A DNA stretch of 64,000 nt, from assembly GCF_040500525.1 (NCBI RefSeq), contig NZ_CP159402.1:2107501-2171500 (forward strand), read 5' to 3'. The notes under the pieces are model-generated. The model did no database searches. It was not told the DNA's origin and worked only from the letters and a program-made list of their open reading frames with translations. Positions 15,325 through 24,941 of this stretch are shown one piece after another. This stretch comes from Azospirillum formosense (GTDB lineage: Bacteria; Pseudomonadota; Alphaproteobacteria; Azospirillales; Azospirillaceae). The position numbers were made by a program, and so were the translations under genes. The first letter of the stretch is position 1, and each line of letters opens with the position of its first letter.

Positions 15325-16460
15325 GAAGGGCGGTCCTCGCTTCCGGGCCGGCGCCAAGCGCCCGCATTGGCCCCCGGATTGACCGCTTGATTGGGTGCGG
15401 GAGCCGCAGCCTCGTCCTCGAAGCCATGCGCGGAGCGGACGATGTAGAGGGGGCGCCCCTTCACCTCGTTGAACACGCGGCCGAGATAATCGCCGATGAC
15501 GCCCAGCGTGACGAGCTGGATGCCGCCCATGAACAGCACCGCGGCCAGCAGCGATTCATAGCCGGGCACGTCGATGCCGTAGATCAGGGTGCGCAGCAGG
15601 CGCATCAGGATGTAGACGAAGGCGAAGCCGGAGATCGCCATGCCCACCAGGCTCCACACCCGCAGCGGGAAGGTGGAGAAGGCGGTCAGCCCGTCGAAGG
15701 ACAGGCTGAGCAGCTTCAGGAATCCCCATTTGGTGTCGCCGCCGGCGCGCTCCCCCTGCTGGTAGGGGATGCTGGCCTGACGGAAGCCGACCCAGGCGAA
15801 GATGCCCTTCATGAAGCGCGTGCGTTCCGGCATGCGGTTGATGACGTCGACCACCCGCCGGTCCATCAGCCGGAAGTCGCCGACCTCGCGCGGCAGCTTG
15901 ACCTCCGACAGGTTGTCGAAGATCCAGTAGAAGGCGCGGGCGAACGCCCGGTGCTTCAGGCTCTGCCCAACCCGCGCGTGGCGCACGGCGACGACCACGT
16001 CGTAGCCCTCGCGCCATTTGGCGAGGAACTGGGGCAGCAGCTCCGGCGGGTGCTGCAGGTCGGCGTCCATCGGCACCACGGCGTCGCCGGTGGTGTGGCG
16101 CAGCCCGGCCGACAGGGCCAGTTCCTTGCCGAAGTTGCGCGACAGGTCGACCACCTTGACGCGCGGATCGGCGTCATGGACGTCCAGCAGACGGTCGAGC
16201 GTGTCGTCGCGGCTGCCGTCGTTGACGCAGACCACCTCCCAATCGGCGTCGAGCCGGTCGAGAACGGGCACCAGCCGCTCGAACAGCGCCGCGATGTTGG
16301 GGCCTTCGTTGTAGAAGGGGATCACCACCGACAGGCGCCCCCGCTTCGTGCGGGCGGAGCGCGACGGCTTCGGGACGGAAGCGGCATCGCCGGGGGTGGG
16401 AGCGGGTTTGGCTGCGGGGATGGCGGAAGCCGCCAGAGTGGGCGCGTCGGTCAGGGACAT
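15321..16460 (-). CDS. GT2 polyprenyl-phosphate glycosyltransferase (DPM1/GtrB/ArnC-like)
   Basis: A 379-residue protein from ATG 16460 (MSLTDAP). The N-terminal 45 residues are Ala/Pro-rich. The GT-A domain follows with VVIPFYNEGPNIAALFERL, VNDGSRDDT and the metal-binding PMDADLQHPPE. Two C-terminal membrane helices (VWSLVGMAISGFAFVYILM and SLLAAVLFMGGIQLVTLGVI) end in GDYLGRVFNEVK, typical of enzymes making undecaprenyl-phosphate sugars. It leads a two-gene unit with the GT39 transferase. The frame extends upstream to 16595, but this would remove the promoter; no strong Shine-Dalgarno is seen before 16460. Confidence 0.87.
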   Translation of the reverse strand: MSLTDAPTLAASAIPAAKPAPTPGDAASVPKPSRSARTKRGRLSVVIPFYNEGPNIAALFERLVPVLDRLDADWEVVCVNDGSRDDTLDRLLDVHDADPRVKVVDLSRNFGKELALSAGLRHTTGDAVVPMDADLQHPPELLPQFLAKWREGYDVVVAVRHARVGQSLKHRAFARAFYWIFDNLSEVKLPREVGDFRLMDRRVVDVINRMPERTRFMKGIFAWVGFRQASIPYQQGERAGGDTKWGFLKLLSLSFDGLTAFSTFPLRVWSLVGMAISGFAFVYILMRLLRTLIYGIDVPGYESLLAAVLFMGGIQLVTLGVIGDYLGRVFNEVKGRPLYIVRSAHGFEDEAAAPAPNQAVNPGANAGAWRRPGSEDRPS

Positions 16461-16542
16461 GGCCGGCCGTTGGGTCAGATGATCACGAGCCGGGTCGGAG
16501 GGGTCCAGGCAGGCGTCCCCGGCGGGGCGCTTCGCCCTTTGG

Positions 16543-16571
16543 CATATAGCACGATACATGTGGATGAGCAA
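16543..16571 (-). promoter_or_regulatory. sigma70-like promoter for the GT2-GT39 unit
   Basis: On the minus strand, TTGCTC (16571-16566) and TATATG (16548-16543) are separated by exactly 17 bases. Transcription would begin about 75 bases before the GT2 ATG. The -35 matches consensus at four of six positions and the -10 at four of six. Confidence 0.5.
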
Positions 16572-16861
16572 AACGCCTCTATTGTGACCATCCACGGCCT
16601 AAGCCGTGACCAGCACACCGCTGGAACCGGCGCCGGAACGGTCCGTCGCTGGTGGGCTAACGCCACGGTCCCGACAAATATTCCAAGGCCCCGCGAAACC
16701 GCCAGAACCCGGAAGGATAAGGACATCCCCAAGCGTGCGCGGAGGGGGGCCATGCCCGTTTTCGGGGACCGGAAACCAGTTGGCACACTTAATGAATTGG
16801 TAAGCGGAGGCTGCCATGTTTTGTACCTAAACCATCAGCCTCATCCGGAGTTTTCCCGATC
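16572..16861. other. intergenic region upstream of the chemoreceptor gene
   Basis: With the promoter and leader of the GT2 gene, this completes a 401-bp gap between divergent genes. I see no convincing coding region. A perfect 6-bp inverted repeat (CACGGC/GCCGTG, 4-base loop) lies at 16593-16608. Short frames on both strands lack ribosome binding sites and recognisable sequence. The chemoreceptor promoter must lie here but I could not place it. Confidence 0.5.
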
Positions 16862-18871
16862 ATGAGCCTGTTCAACCATCTTCGGGTCGGCACAAAGATC
16901 ACCACGGCGAACGCCGGAGCCCTCCTCTTCCTGGTCGCCATCGGGGGCATCGGGGTCTATGCCCTGATGGACGCCAAGCACGGCTTCGCGACCTATCAGA
17001 CCCTGGCCCGCCAGACCACCGAGGTCGGGCGCATCCAGGCGACGATGCTGGAGGTCCAGCTTCAGGCCAAGACCTTCCTGCTGACCGGCAGCGAGGAGGC
17101 CGCCCACACGGTGGACTCGCTGGCCGCCGACCTCGACGGGCGGATCGACGAGGCCAAGTCACTCTTCACCGAGCCGGCGCTGAACCGCACGGTGACCCAG
17201 ATGGCCAACGAGCTGGACCAGTACCGCGAGGCCTTCACCCGGATCATGGAGTTCCAGGCGACCCGCAACGAGGCGGCGGCGGAGCTTGTGGACCTCGGGG
17301 CCAAGATGGAGAAGGCGCTGAGCGGCGTCATGGACAGCGCCTACGCCGACGGCGACACCGAGGCCGCCTATCAGGCGGGCATGGCGGCGCGGCACTTCCT
17401 GGCCGCCCGCAACGCCGTCAACCGCTTCCTGACCGACGGCTCGCCGGAGAGCGCCGACAGCTTCCGCAAGGATCTGCAGAGCGCCCGCGAGCGCGGCAAC
17501 GCGATGCTCGCCAAGCTGACCGAGCTGGAGCGCCGCCGCGGCGCCTCGTCCTTCCTGGCCTACCAGCGCGTCTTCGCCACCCAGTTCGAGAAGGCGGTCG
17601 TCGCCACCACCAAGCGGGACGAGCTGGTCTCGCAGGTGCTGGAGACGCTCGGCCCGACCGTCAACGCGCGGGTCGAGCAGCTGCGCGACGCCAGCGCCCG
17701 CCAGCAGGCGGCGCTCGGCACCACCGCCACGGAGAACATCGACCGCGCCCGGACGATGACCACCGCCGCCGCCGCGGTCGCCGTCCTGCTCGGCCTGATC
17801 TCCGCCCTGCTGATCGGGCGCGGCCTGTCGCGGCCCATCGTCTCGATGACCGACACCATGACCCGGCTGGCCGGCGGCGACCGCCGGGTGGACGTGCCCG
17901 GCCTGGACCGCGGCGACGAGATCGGTGGCATGGCCAAGGCCGTGGAGGTCTTCAAGCACAGCCTGATCGAGGCCGACCGCATGGCCGCCGAGCAGGCCGC
18001 CGAGCATGAGACCCGCCGCGAGCGGTCGGAGCGCATCGACGCCCTGACCCGCGAGTTCGACCGCATGGTGATGGAGGTGCTGTCCCGCGTCTCCTCCGCC
18101 GCCACGCAGCTCAACAGCACGGCCCAGGGGATGTCGGCCACCGCCGAGCAGACCACCCGCCAGGCCAGCGCCGTCGCCGCCGCCTCCACCCAGGCCACCG
18201 CCAACGTGGAGACCGTCGCCGCCGCCGCCGAGGAGCTGTCCAGCTCGATCCAGGAGATCAGCCGGCAGGTCGCCCAGAGCAACAGCATCGCCGGTCAGGC
18301 GGTCAGCACCGCCGAGCGGACCGACGCCACCGTGCGCGGGCTGGTCGACGCCGCCCAGCGCATCGGCGAGGTGGTGCAGCTCATCAACGACATCGCCAGC
18401 CAGACCAACCTGCTGGCGCTGAACGCCACCATCGAGGCCGCCCGCGCCGGCGAGGCCGGAAAGGGCTTCGCCGTGGTGGCGAGCGAGGTGAAGAACCTCG
18501 CCAACCAGACCGCCAAGGCGACCGAGGACATCGCGGGCCAGATCGCCGGCATCCAGCAGGTCAGCCGCGAGGCCGCCGGGGCCATCGCCGAGATCGGCCG
18601 CGTGATCGGCGAGATCAGCCACATCTCCACCACCATCGCCGCCGCGGTCGAGGAGCAGGGAGCGGCCACCCAGGAGATCAGCCGCAACGTCCAGCAGGCC
18701 GCCCGCGGCACGCAGCAGGTGTCGGGCAACATCGCCGGGGTGACCCAGGCGGCGGAAGCCACCGGCGACGCCTCTCGCCAGGTGCTCGACGCCGCCGACG
18801 GGCTGAGCGGCGAGGCGGAGGGGCTGCGCGGCTTCGTCTCGCGCTTCCTGACCGACATGCGGGCCGCCTGA
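16862..18871 (+). CDS. methyl-accepting chemotaxis protein
   Basis: A 669-residue transmembrane chemoreceptor. TM1 is about residues 17-36 and TM2 about 300-319. Between them is a roughly 260-residue helical sensor domain, long enough to be the helical bimodular type (early motif [20 protein letters not shown]). A HAMP domain follows ([20 protein letters not shown]), then a methylation and signalling domain with the conserved tip [20 protein letters not shown] near residues 512-531. The C-terminus (FLTDMRAA) has no NWETF-type CheR tether. Ligand unknown. No other chemotaxis gene is adjacent, so it works with kinases encoded elsewhere. Confidence 0.93.
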   Translation: MSLFNHLRVGTKITTANAGALLFLVAIGGIGVYALMDAKHGFATYQTLARQTTEVGRIQATMLEVQLQAKTFLLTGSEEAAHTVDSLAADLDGRIDEAKSLFTEPALNRTVTQMANELDQYREAFTRIMEFQATRNEAAAELVDLGAKMEKALSGVMDSAYADGDTEAAYQAGMAARHFLAARNAVNRFLTDGSPESADSFRKDLQSARERGNAMLAKLTELERRRGASSFLAYQRVFATQFEKAVVATTKRDELVSQVLETLGPTVNARVEQLRDASARQQAALGTTATENIDRARTMTTAAAAVAVLLGLISALLIGRGLSRPIVSMTDTMTRLAGGDRRVDVPGLDRGDEIGGMAKAVEVFKHSLIEADRMAAEQAAEHETRRERSERIDALTREFDRMVMEVLSRVSSAATQLNSTAQGMSATAEQTTRQASAVAAASTQATANVETVAAAAEELSSSIQEISRQVAQSNSIAGQAVSTAERTDATVRGLVDAAQRIGEVVQLINDIASQTNLLALNATIEAARAGEAGKGFAVVASEVKNLANQTAKATEDIAGQIAGIQQVSREAAGAIAEIGRVIGEISHISTTIAAAVEEQGAATQEISRNVQQAARGTQQVSGNIAGVTQAAEATGDASRQVLDAADGLSGEAEGLRGFVSRFLTDMRAA

Positions 18872-18885
18872 CGGTTTCGTCTTCG

Positions 18886-18923
18886 CCCCTCCTCCATCCG
18901 ATTGCGGTGGAGGAGGGGTTTTT
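18886..18923 (+). terminator. rho-independent terminator of the chemoreceptor gene
   Basis: An 11-bp perfect stem (CCCCTCCTCCA with TGGAGGAGGGG, 11-base loop) is followed by five T and a C, starting 14 bases after the stop codon. Confidence 0.9.
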
Positions 18924-18989
18924 CTTGCGCCGCCCCGGCCCTGTTGGGCAAATAGGGGTCATTGCGCACCCCGGACTGCTTTTCCCATC

Positions 18990-19640
18990 ATGATCCTGAC
19001 CCCGATCCCGGCCGAGACGATGCCGGAGGCCCTGGCGACCTTCGAGCGCCTGCTGGCCGGCAAGCCCCTGCCGCTCGCCGCCTTCCGGCGCATCGCCGCG
19101 ACTTGGCCGGTGCCCGGCGGCGTCGACACGCCGGAGCAGCGCGCCGAGGCGGTGCGGCTGGCCCACGCCCACGGCATCGGCACGCTGGACGAGCCGCCGA
19201 ACGCCTCCTTCATGTGGGATGGCGACGTCATCCGCACCGACGTGGAATCGACGGTCATCGTGCATGAGGTCGCCCACTGGCTGGTCGCCGCGCCCGAGCG
19301 CCGCGCGCTCTACGACTTCGGCCTGGGGCCGGGTCCGGAAACGACGCTGCGCAAGGAGGCGCGCAGCCAGCAGAAGCTGACCTTCGAGGAATGCATGCAC
19401 GAGGAGCAGCAGACCTCCCTGCTCGGCGTGCTGTGGGAGGCCGAGTTGGGCCAGCCGGCGATCCTCGCCTTCCTGGAGCAGAACTGGATGGAACGCTGGG
19501 AGCGGGAAAGCACCGCCGCCTTCTTCATCCGCCATGTCGAGGAACTCTTCACCCGCGGCCTGATCGACGCCGAGGGCCGCCCGTCCACGGCGCGCGCCTG
19601 GGCGGACAAGCGGGCGGACGAACGGATGCGGGCCGCCTGA
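18990..19640 (+). CDS. EpmC (elongation factor P hydroxylase)-like HExxH protein
   Basis: A 216-residue cytoplasmic protein. The central motif is VIVHEVAHWLVA (H92, E93, H96, W97), followed after a short gap by ERRALYDFG. The same spacing of HExxHW, then a basic pair, then a DFG-like turn is what I recall from EpmC/YfcM, the enzyme that hydroxylates the modified lysine of EF-P in gammaproteobacteria. The N-terminal 70 residues and the acidic CMHEEQQTSLLG region are less like it. It could also be an unrelated zincin-like protein. No strong ribosome binding site precedes ATG 18990. No epmA, epmB or efp gene is nearby. Confidence 0.6.
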   Translation: MILTPIPAETMPEALATFERLLAGKPLPLAAFRRIAATWPVPGGVDTPEQRAEAVRLAHAHGIGTLDEPPNASFMWDGDVIRTDVESTVIVHEVAHWLVAAPERRALYDFGLGPGPETTLRKEARSQQKLTFEECMHEEQQTSLLGVLWEAELGQPAILAFLEQNWMERWERESTAAFFIRHVEELFTRGLIDAEGRPSTARAWADKRADERMRAA

Positions 19641-19690
19641 TCTTTGCGCTGCCCATAAATCAATCATAATCCCCTGGAGGCTGGACCGTC

Positions 19691-20857
19691 ATGACCCGCA
19701 ACCTGCTTACGCTGACCTCCGCGCTGGCCCTGCTCGCCACCCCGGCGGCGGCGGACACGCTGAAGATCGGCATGATCACCACCCTGTCCGGCCCCGGCGC
19801 GGGCTTGGGCATCGACATCCGCGACGGCTTCGCGCTGGCGGTGGAGCATGCGGGCGGCAAGCTGGGCGGCCAGGACACCCAGGTCATCGAGGCGGACGAC
19901 CAGCAGAAGCCGGACGTCGCCGTCGGACTCGCCAACCGCATGGTCGAGCGCGACCGCGTGCAGATGGTGACCGGCGTGGTCTGGTCGAACCTCGCCCTGG
20001 CGATGCTGCCGACTCTGGCCGGCGGGCAGACCTTCTTCATCAGCCCCAACGCCGGCCCGTCGCAGCTGGCGGGCGCGCAGTGCAACCCGTACTTCTTCAA
20101 CGCCGCCTACCAGAACGACCAGATCCACGAGGCCGTGGGCAAGCATGTCCAGGACGAGGGCTTCAAGAAGGTCTACCTGATGGCCCCCAACTACCCGGCG
20201 GGCAAGGACGGCCTGGCCGGCTTCAAGCGCTACTACAAGGGCGAGGTCGCCGGCGAGGTCTACACCCAGGTCGGGCAGCTCGACTACGCGGCGGAGCTGG
20301 CGCAGCTCAAGGCCGCGGCGCCGGACGCCGTCTACGTCTTCTACCCCGGCGGCATGGGCATCAACTTCATCAAGCAGTATGAGCAGGCCGGGCTGAAGGG
20401 TGCCGTGCCGCTGTTCGGCCCCGGCTTCTCCTTCGACCAGGACATCCTGGCGGCGGTCGGCGAATCGGCCCTCGGCGTCAAGAACTCGGCGCAGTGGAGC
20501 CCCGATCTCGACAACGCCGCCAACAAGACGTTCGTCGTCGACTTCAAGGCCAAGTACGGGCGCATCCCGTCCATGTACGCCGCCCAGGGCTACGACACGG
20601 CGCTGCTGATCGACACGGCGGTGAAGGCGGTCGGCGGCAACCTGAAGGACAAGGACAAGCTGCGCGCCGCGCTGGCCTCGGCGAAGATGGACAGCCTGCG
20701 CGGCGCGGTGGCCTTCAACACCAACCACTACCCGATCCACAACATCTACCTGCGCGAGGTGGTGAAGGGCGCGGACGGTGCGGTGACCAACAAGACCGTC
20801 GCCACCGTCTTCACCAACCACGCCGACGCCTACGTCAAAGACTGCCCGATGAAGTGA
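19691..20857 (+). CDS. livK: branched-chain amino acid-type ABC substrate-binding protein
   Basis: A 388-residue periplasmic protein of the Peripla_BP_6 family. The signal peptide is 1-21, cut after AAA-DT, and the mature start is LKIGMITTLSGPGAGLG. The core includes DDQQKPDVAVGLANRMVERD and FFNAAYQNDQ, typical of Leu/Ile/Val or amide/aromatic-acid receptors. GGAGG lies upstream of ATG 19691, with a possible weak -10 (CATAAT) at about 19667. The permease follows after 22 bp. The ligand could be a branched amino acid or an aromatic compound; the hydrolase at the end of the locus favours something other than plain leucine. Confidence 0.88.
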   Translation: MTRNLLTLTSALALLATPAAADTLKIGMITTLSGPGAGLGIDIRDGFALAVEHAGGKLGGQDTQVIEADDQQKPDVAVGLANRMVERDRVQMVTGVVWSNLALAMLPTLAGGQTFFISPNAGPSQLAGAQCNPYFFNAAYQNDQIHEAVGKHVQDEGFKKVYLMAPNYPAGKDGLAGFKRYYKGEVAGEVYTQVGQLDYAAELAQLKAAAPDAVYVFYPGGMGINFIKQYEQAGLKGAVPLFGPGFSFDQDILAAVGESALGVKNSAQWSPDLDNAANKTFVVDFKAKYGRIPSMYAAQGYDTALLIDTAVKAVGGNLKDKDKLRAALASAKMDSLRGAVAFNTNHYPIHNIYLREVVKGADGAVTNKTVATVFTNHADAYVKDCPMK

Positions 20858-20879
20858 GGCCGAGCCAGGACGCCGGAGA

Positions 20880-21794
20880 ATGGACGCGCTCCTCCTCGTC
20901 GAACAGGGGCTGAACGGGCTTCAGCTCGGCGTGATGCTGTTCCTGATGGCCGCCGGGCTGACGCTCGTCTTCGGCATCATGGATCTCATCAACCTCGCCC
21001 ACGGCACCTTCTACATGGTCGGCGCCTACCTGACGGCGGCGCTGGTGCCGGTGCTGGACAGCTTCCCGCTGGCGCTGGCGGCGGCGGTTCTGCTGACGGC
21101 GCTGCTCGGGCTGGTCGTGGAGGCGGTGGCGCTGCGCACGCTCTACCGCCGCGACCACCTGGATCAGGTGCTGGCGACCTTCGGGCTGATCCTGTTCTTC
21201 AACGAGCTGGTGAAGATCATCTTCGGCCCGGTCCCCATCTTCCTCAACCCGCCGGCGGCGCTGGCCGGGACGGTGGACCTGTTCGGGCTGAAATACCCGG
21301 CCTTCCGGCTGGCCATCCTGGCCGTGGGCATCGCCGTGGCGGTGTTCCTGTGGCTGCTGATCGCCCGCACGCGGGTCGGCATGCTGATCCGCGCCGGCGC
21401 CACCAACCGCGAGATGGTGATGGCGCTGGGGGTGGATGTCCGGCTGCTGTTCGGTCTGGTCTTCGCGCTGGGCTGCGGGCTGGCCGGGCTGGCCGGCGCC
21501 ATGGCCGGGCCGGTGCTGGCCGTGCAGGTCGGCATGGGCGAGCAGATCCTGATCCTGACCTTCGTGGTCATCGTGATCGGCGGCATCGGCTCGATCCGCG
21601 GGGCGCTGGCCGGCGCCCTTCTGGTCGGCATGGTGGACACGCTGGGCCGCGCCCTGCTGCCCGCCGCCTTCCGGCTGGTGATGGACGCCGCCAACGCCAG
21701 CGCCGCCGGGGCGGCGCTCGCCTCCATGGCGATCTATGTGCTGATGGCGGTGGTGCTGGCGATCAAGCCCAAGGGGCTGTTCCCCGCCCACTGA
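20880..21794 (+). CDS. livH: branched-chain amino acid-type ABC permease LivH
   Basis: A 304-residue inner-membrane protein with about eight helices and the LivH hallmarks LTLVFGIMDLINLAHGTFYM near the N-terminus and GGIGSIRGALAGALLVGMVD in the last third. It pairs with LivM to form the pore. It starts 22 bp after livK and ends 24 bp before the convergent queC, which separates it from livM. Confidence 0.92.
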   Translation: MDALLLVEQGLNGLQLGVMLFLMAAGLTLVFGIMDLINLAHGTFYMVGAYLTAALVPVLDSFPLALAAAVLLTALLGLVVEAVALRTLYRRDHLDQVLATFGLILFFNELVKIIFGPVPIFLNPPAALAGTVDLFGLKYPAFRLAILAVGIAVAVFLWLLIARTRVGMLIRAGATNREMVMALGVDVRLLFGLVFALGCGLAGLAGAMAGPVLAVQVGMGEQILILTFVVIVIGGIGSIRGALAGALLVGMVDTLGRALLPAAFRLVMDAANASAAGAALASMAIYVLMAVVLAIKPKGLFPAH

Positions 21795-21818
21795 CGGCCC
21801 GCCCGCCGACGGCGTGCG

Positions 21819-22514
21819 TCATGCCCCGCCATAAGCCACAGGGTCGGCCAGTCCGGCCTCCGAGAATCCCTTCAGCCGCAGCAGGCAACTGTCGCAGGAG
21901 CCGCAGGCGGTGCCGTCCGGCGCCGGGTCGTAGCAGGAGTGGGTCAGGCCGTAATCCACCCCCAGCGCCATCCCGCGGCGGATGATGCCCGCCTTGTCGA
22001 GGGCCATCAGCGGGGCGTGGATCCTGAACCGGCTGGTGCCCTCCACCCCCGCCTTGGTGGCGAGGTTCGCCATGGTCTCGAAGGCGGCGATGTATTCGGG
22101 CCGGCAGTCCGGGTAGCCGGAATAATCCAGCGCGTTCACGCCGATGAAGATGTCCGACGCCTCCAGCGTCTCCGCCCAGGCCAGCGCGAAGGACAGGAAC
22201 ACCGTGTTGCGCGCCGGGACGTAGGTTACCGGGATGCCCGTCCCCAGCTCCGCCGCGCTGGCGTGCTTGGGCACGTCGATGGCGTCGGTCAGGGCCGAGC
22301 CGCCGAAGGCCCGCAGGTCGATGTCGGCGATGACGTGGCGGTCCACCGCCATGGCCGCGGCGACGCGCCTGGCCGCCTCCAGCTCCACCGCGTGGCGCTG
22401 CCCGTAGCGGAAGCTGAGCGCGTTCAGCCGGTACCCCTGCTCCCTGGCGATCGCCAGCACCGTCGTGGAGTCCAGCCCGCCGCTGACCAGCACCACCGCA
22501 TTCTTCGCGTTCAT
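21819..22514 (-). CDS. queC: 7-cyano-7-deazaguanine synthase
   Basis: A 231-residue cytoplasmic enzyme that converts 7-carboxy-7-deazaguanine to preQ0 with ATP and ammonia in queuosine synthesis. The ATP-pyrophosphatase loop is [11 protein letters not shown] near the N-terminus. The C-terminal zinc site is formed by the cysteines in SCYD and ACGSCDSC. I use ATG 22514 (MNAKNAV), which puts the loop at the usual distance; an upstream ATG adds 13 non-conserved residues. It lies on the opposite strand inside the liv locus, with no other que gene beside it. Confidence 0.93.
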   Translation of the reverse strand: MNAKNAVVLVSGGLDSTTVLAIAREQGYRLNALSFRYGQRHAVELEAARRVAAAMAVDRHVIADIDLRAFGGSALTDAIDVPKHASAAELGTGIPVTYVPARNTVFLSFALAWAETLEASDIFIGVNALDYSGYPDCRPEYIAAFETMANLATKAGVEGTSRFRIHAPLMALDKAGIIRRGMALGVDYGLTHSCYDPAPDGTACGSCDSCLLRLKGFSEAGLADPVAYGGA

Positions 22515-23151
22515 GTCACCGCCTTTTCCCATCGCCACAGGCCGGCCCGGCATAATCCCGTCCTTGGCCCTGGGTCAACGCCGACGACGGATGGTGGACG
22601 ACTTCCCGTGACCGGATTGAAGCGCTCCTTGTCCCTCCTCGCGGGGTCCCTCCTCGCGGGCCGAGGCCGGCGAGGACTCCGCCCCTCCCAGACACATGCG
22701 GTCCTGCACCGGGCGGCGGACGCTCAGGAGAGCCGGAGGAAAGGCACGGCGCGAATCGCGGAACTCGAAGACGATCCAGTGAGGTCCACATCCGGTCCAG
22801 GCGGCTGCCCTGCCGTTGGGCTCGCGCTCCCCCACAACCAAAAAGCGAGGCTTGGCCATGGTCACCCCTGCACGACTGGAGCTGGAAGCGTCAGAGGCCG
22901 CAGGCGCCGCCTATCTGAGCAGTCCCTTCGTCGACGAGGACCCAGAGGTGCCGGAGCACATGAAGCGCTGCACCGAACGCCAGCTCCTCCAGCGGTCGCG
23001 GCGGCGCCACCACGACACGCCCTGGGGGTGACCCGGCAGACATGAGCGGGCCGGCGCGACCTTTTGTGTTCAAGGCCGCCCATCTATGCGAAAAGACGGG
23101 CCTACCGATTGGCCTGCCGATTGGTTGACCGCCCCTCTTTTCCGGCCCTCC
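22515..23151. other. 637-bp region between queC and livM, no confident gene
   Basis: This gap holds the queC promoter region and the start of the second half of the liv locus. Two facing short frames share the CCATGG at 22857-22862. One is a 57-codon frame on plus (22858-23031, starting MVTPARLELE). The other runs leftward to 22575 (starting MAKPRFLVVG), with AGGGG six bases before its ATG. Neither resembles a family I know. A 15-base direct duplication (TCCCTCCTCGCGGGG) lies near 22635-22665, and CCGATTGG occurs twice near 23105-23123. The region may be a decayed gene. Confidence 0.45.
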
Positions 23152-24171
23152 ATGCCCCCGACCGCGCCCCGAACCGCCCTGCTCACCCGCCCCCGCATCG
23201 CCCTGCTGATCCTGCTGGCCGTGGCCCTGGCCCTGCCCACCGTCGCCGACTGGATGGGGGAACCCTTCTACGTGCGGCTGGCGACGCGCATCCTGGTCTT
23301 CGCCCTGGCGGCGGTCAGCCTGGACCTGATCCTCGGCTTCGGCGGGATGGTCAGCTTCGGCCATGCCGCCTTCGTCGGAATCGGCGGCTACGTCGTCGGC
23401 ATCCTGTTCGCCCACCAGTCGGACGGATCGACGCTGTTCGGTTTTCCCGGCACGGTGAACGGGCTGATCGTCTGGCCGCTGGCCATGCTGGCCGGGGCGC
23501 TGGCGGCGCTGCCGGTGGGGGCCATTTCGCTGCGCACCACCGGCGTGCCCTTCATCATGATCACGCTGGCCTTCGCCCAGATGCTGTTCTACCTGATGAC
23601 CGGGCTGAAGGCCTATGGCGGGGACGACGGAATCGCGCTGTGGAGCCGCTCCACCCTGCCCGGCCCGCTGAACATCGCCGACCACACCACCTTCTATTAC
23701 GTGGTGCTGGGGTTGCTGGTGGCGGCGCTGGCGCTGGGCTGGCGGCTGGTCAATTCCCGCTTCGGGCGGGTGATCCGCGGCGCCAAGGACAACGAGCGGC
23801 GGATGGCCGCCCTCGGCTACCCGGTCACCCGCTACAAGCTCGCCGCCTTCGTCATCGCCGGGGCGCTGGCCGGGCTGGCCGGGGCGCTGCTCGCCAACGC
23901 CACCATGTTCGTCGGACCGCAGTACCTGCATTGGAGCCGCTCCGGCGACCTGATCGTGATGGTCGTGCTGGGCGGCATCGGCACGCTGATCGGCCCGGTG
24001 CTGGGCGCCGCCGCCCTCCTGCTGCTGGAGGAGTTCGTGCCGGAGCTGATGGACCTTGCCCACGCCGGGCTGGGCGAGCATTGGAAGATCGTGCTGGGGC
24101 CGGTGCTGATCCTTCTGGTGCTGTATGCCCGCAAAGGATTGTGGGGCGTCGTCGCGGGGAGGCGCCCGTGA
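23152..24171 (+). CDS. livM: branched-chain amino acid-type ABC permease LivM
   Basis: A 339-residue membrane protein. LivM features are LDLILGFGGMVSFGHAAFVG, RGAKDNERRMAALGYPV (the cytoplasmic EAA-like loop) and GGIGTLIGPVLGAAALLLLE. I choose ATG 23152 (MPPTAP); the frame is open to ATG 23086, which would add 22 polar residues with two Trp-Pro repeats. Its stop overlaps the GTG of livG (GTGA). It should pair with LivH encoded 1.4 kb upstream, beyond queC. Confidence 0.9.
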   Translation: MPPTAPRTALLTRPRIALLILLAVALALPTVADWMGEPFYVRLATRILVFALAAVSLDLILGFGGMVSFGHAAFVGIGGYVVGILFAHQSDGSTLFGFPGTVNGLIVWPLAMLAGALAALPVGAISLRTTGVPFIMITLAFAQMLFYLMTGLKAYGGDDGIALWSRSTLPGPLNIADHTTFYYVVLGLLVAALALGWRLVNSRFGRVIRGAKDNERRMAALGYPVTRYKLAAFVIAGALAGLAGALLANATMFVGPQYLHWSRSGDLIVMVVLGGIGTLIGPVLGAAALLLLEEFVPELMDLAHAGLGEHWKIVLGPVLILLVLYARKGLWGVVAGRRP

Positions 24172-24941
24172 GCGCCCCCCTGCTGAGCCCCCCTCTGCTG
24201 AGCACCGACTCGCTGGTCAAGCGCTTCGGCGGGCTGGCCGCCACCGACGGCCTCTCGCTGTCCGTCGCGGAGGGGGAGTTGCACGCCCTGATCGGCCCGA
24301 ACGGGGCCGGCAAGACCACCCTGATCGGCCAGCTGTCGGGGGAGCTGACCCCCAATTCCGGGACCATCCGGTTCGACGGGCGCGACGTCACCCGTCTGCC
24401 CGTGCACAAGCGGGCCCGGCGTGGGCTGGCGCGCAGCTTCCAGATCACCTCGATCTTCCCCAGCTTCACCGCGCTCGACAACGTGGCGCTGGCGGTGCAG
24501 GCCCACGCCGGGCACAGCTTCCGCTTCTGGCGCGACGCCGGGCGCGACCGCCGGCTGACCGACCCTGCCCGCGCGGTGCTGGAGCGGGTCGGGCTGGGCG
24601 CGCGGGCCGACACCCGCGCCGACGCGCTGGCCCACGGCGAGAAGCGGCAGCTCGAACTGGCGATGGCCCTGGCGACCGGACCGCGGCTGCTTCTGCTCGA
24701 CGAGCCGATGGCCGGCATGGGGCCGGAGGACTCCGCCCGCATGGTCGAGCTGCTGCAGGAGCTGAAGGGCGGCGTGACGATCCTGCTGGTGGAGCACGAC
24801 ATGGACGCCGTCTTCGCGCTGGCCGACCGCATCACCGTTCTGGTGCGCGGCAAGGACCTCGCCAGCGGCACCCCGGCCGAGATCCGCAACGACCCGGCGG
24901 TGCGCGAGGCCTATCTCGGTGACGAGCTGGAGGTCGCCTGA
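24168..24941 (+). CDS. livG: branched-chain amino acid-type ABC ATPase LivG
   Basis: A 257-residue ATPase from GTG 24168, overlapping livM by 4 bases. Walker A is GPNGAGKTT, the signature motif is degenerate (LAHGEKRQLELAMALAT) as is usual in LivG, and Walker B is LLLLDEPMAGMGPEDS with the switch His in VEHDMD. The final stop overlaps the ATG of livF (TGATG), so livM-livG-livF are translationally linked. Confidence 0.92.
   Translation: MSAPLLSPPLLSTDSLVKRFGGLAATDGLSLSVAEGELHALIGPNGAGKTTLIGQLSGELTPNSGTIRFDGRDVTRLPVHKRARRGLARSFQITSIFPSFTALDNVALAVQAHAGHSFRFWRDAGRDRRLTDPARAVLERVGLGARADTRADALAHGEKRQLELAMALATGPRLLLLDEPMAGMGPEDSARMVELLQELKGGVTILLVEHDMDAVFALADRITVLVRGKDLASGTPAEIRNDPAVREAYLGDELEVA

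Noticed and set aside
12946..15390. 814-codon open frame on the plus strand
   Set aside because: Antisense to the GT39 and serine hydrolase genes, which have recognisable domains, signal peptides and start signals.
16787..16810. TGGCAC near 16788 as a sigma54 promoter
   Set aside because: The -12 element is absent: the bases at the right spacing read ATGAAT rather than TTGC.
22858..23031. 57-codon frame (MVTPARLELE start) and the facing frame at 22575-22862
   Set aside because: Both start at the same CCATGG and overlap. Although the leftward one has a plausible ribosome site, neither has recognisable sequence, so I kept them only as a note in the region entry.
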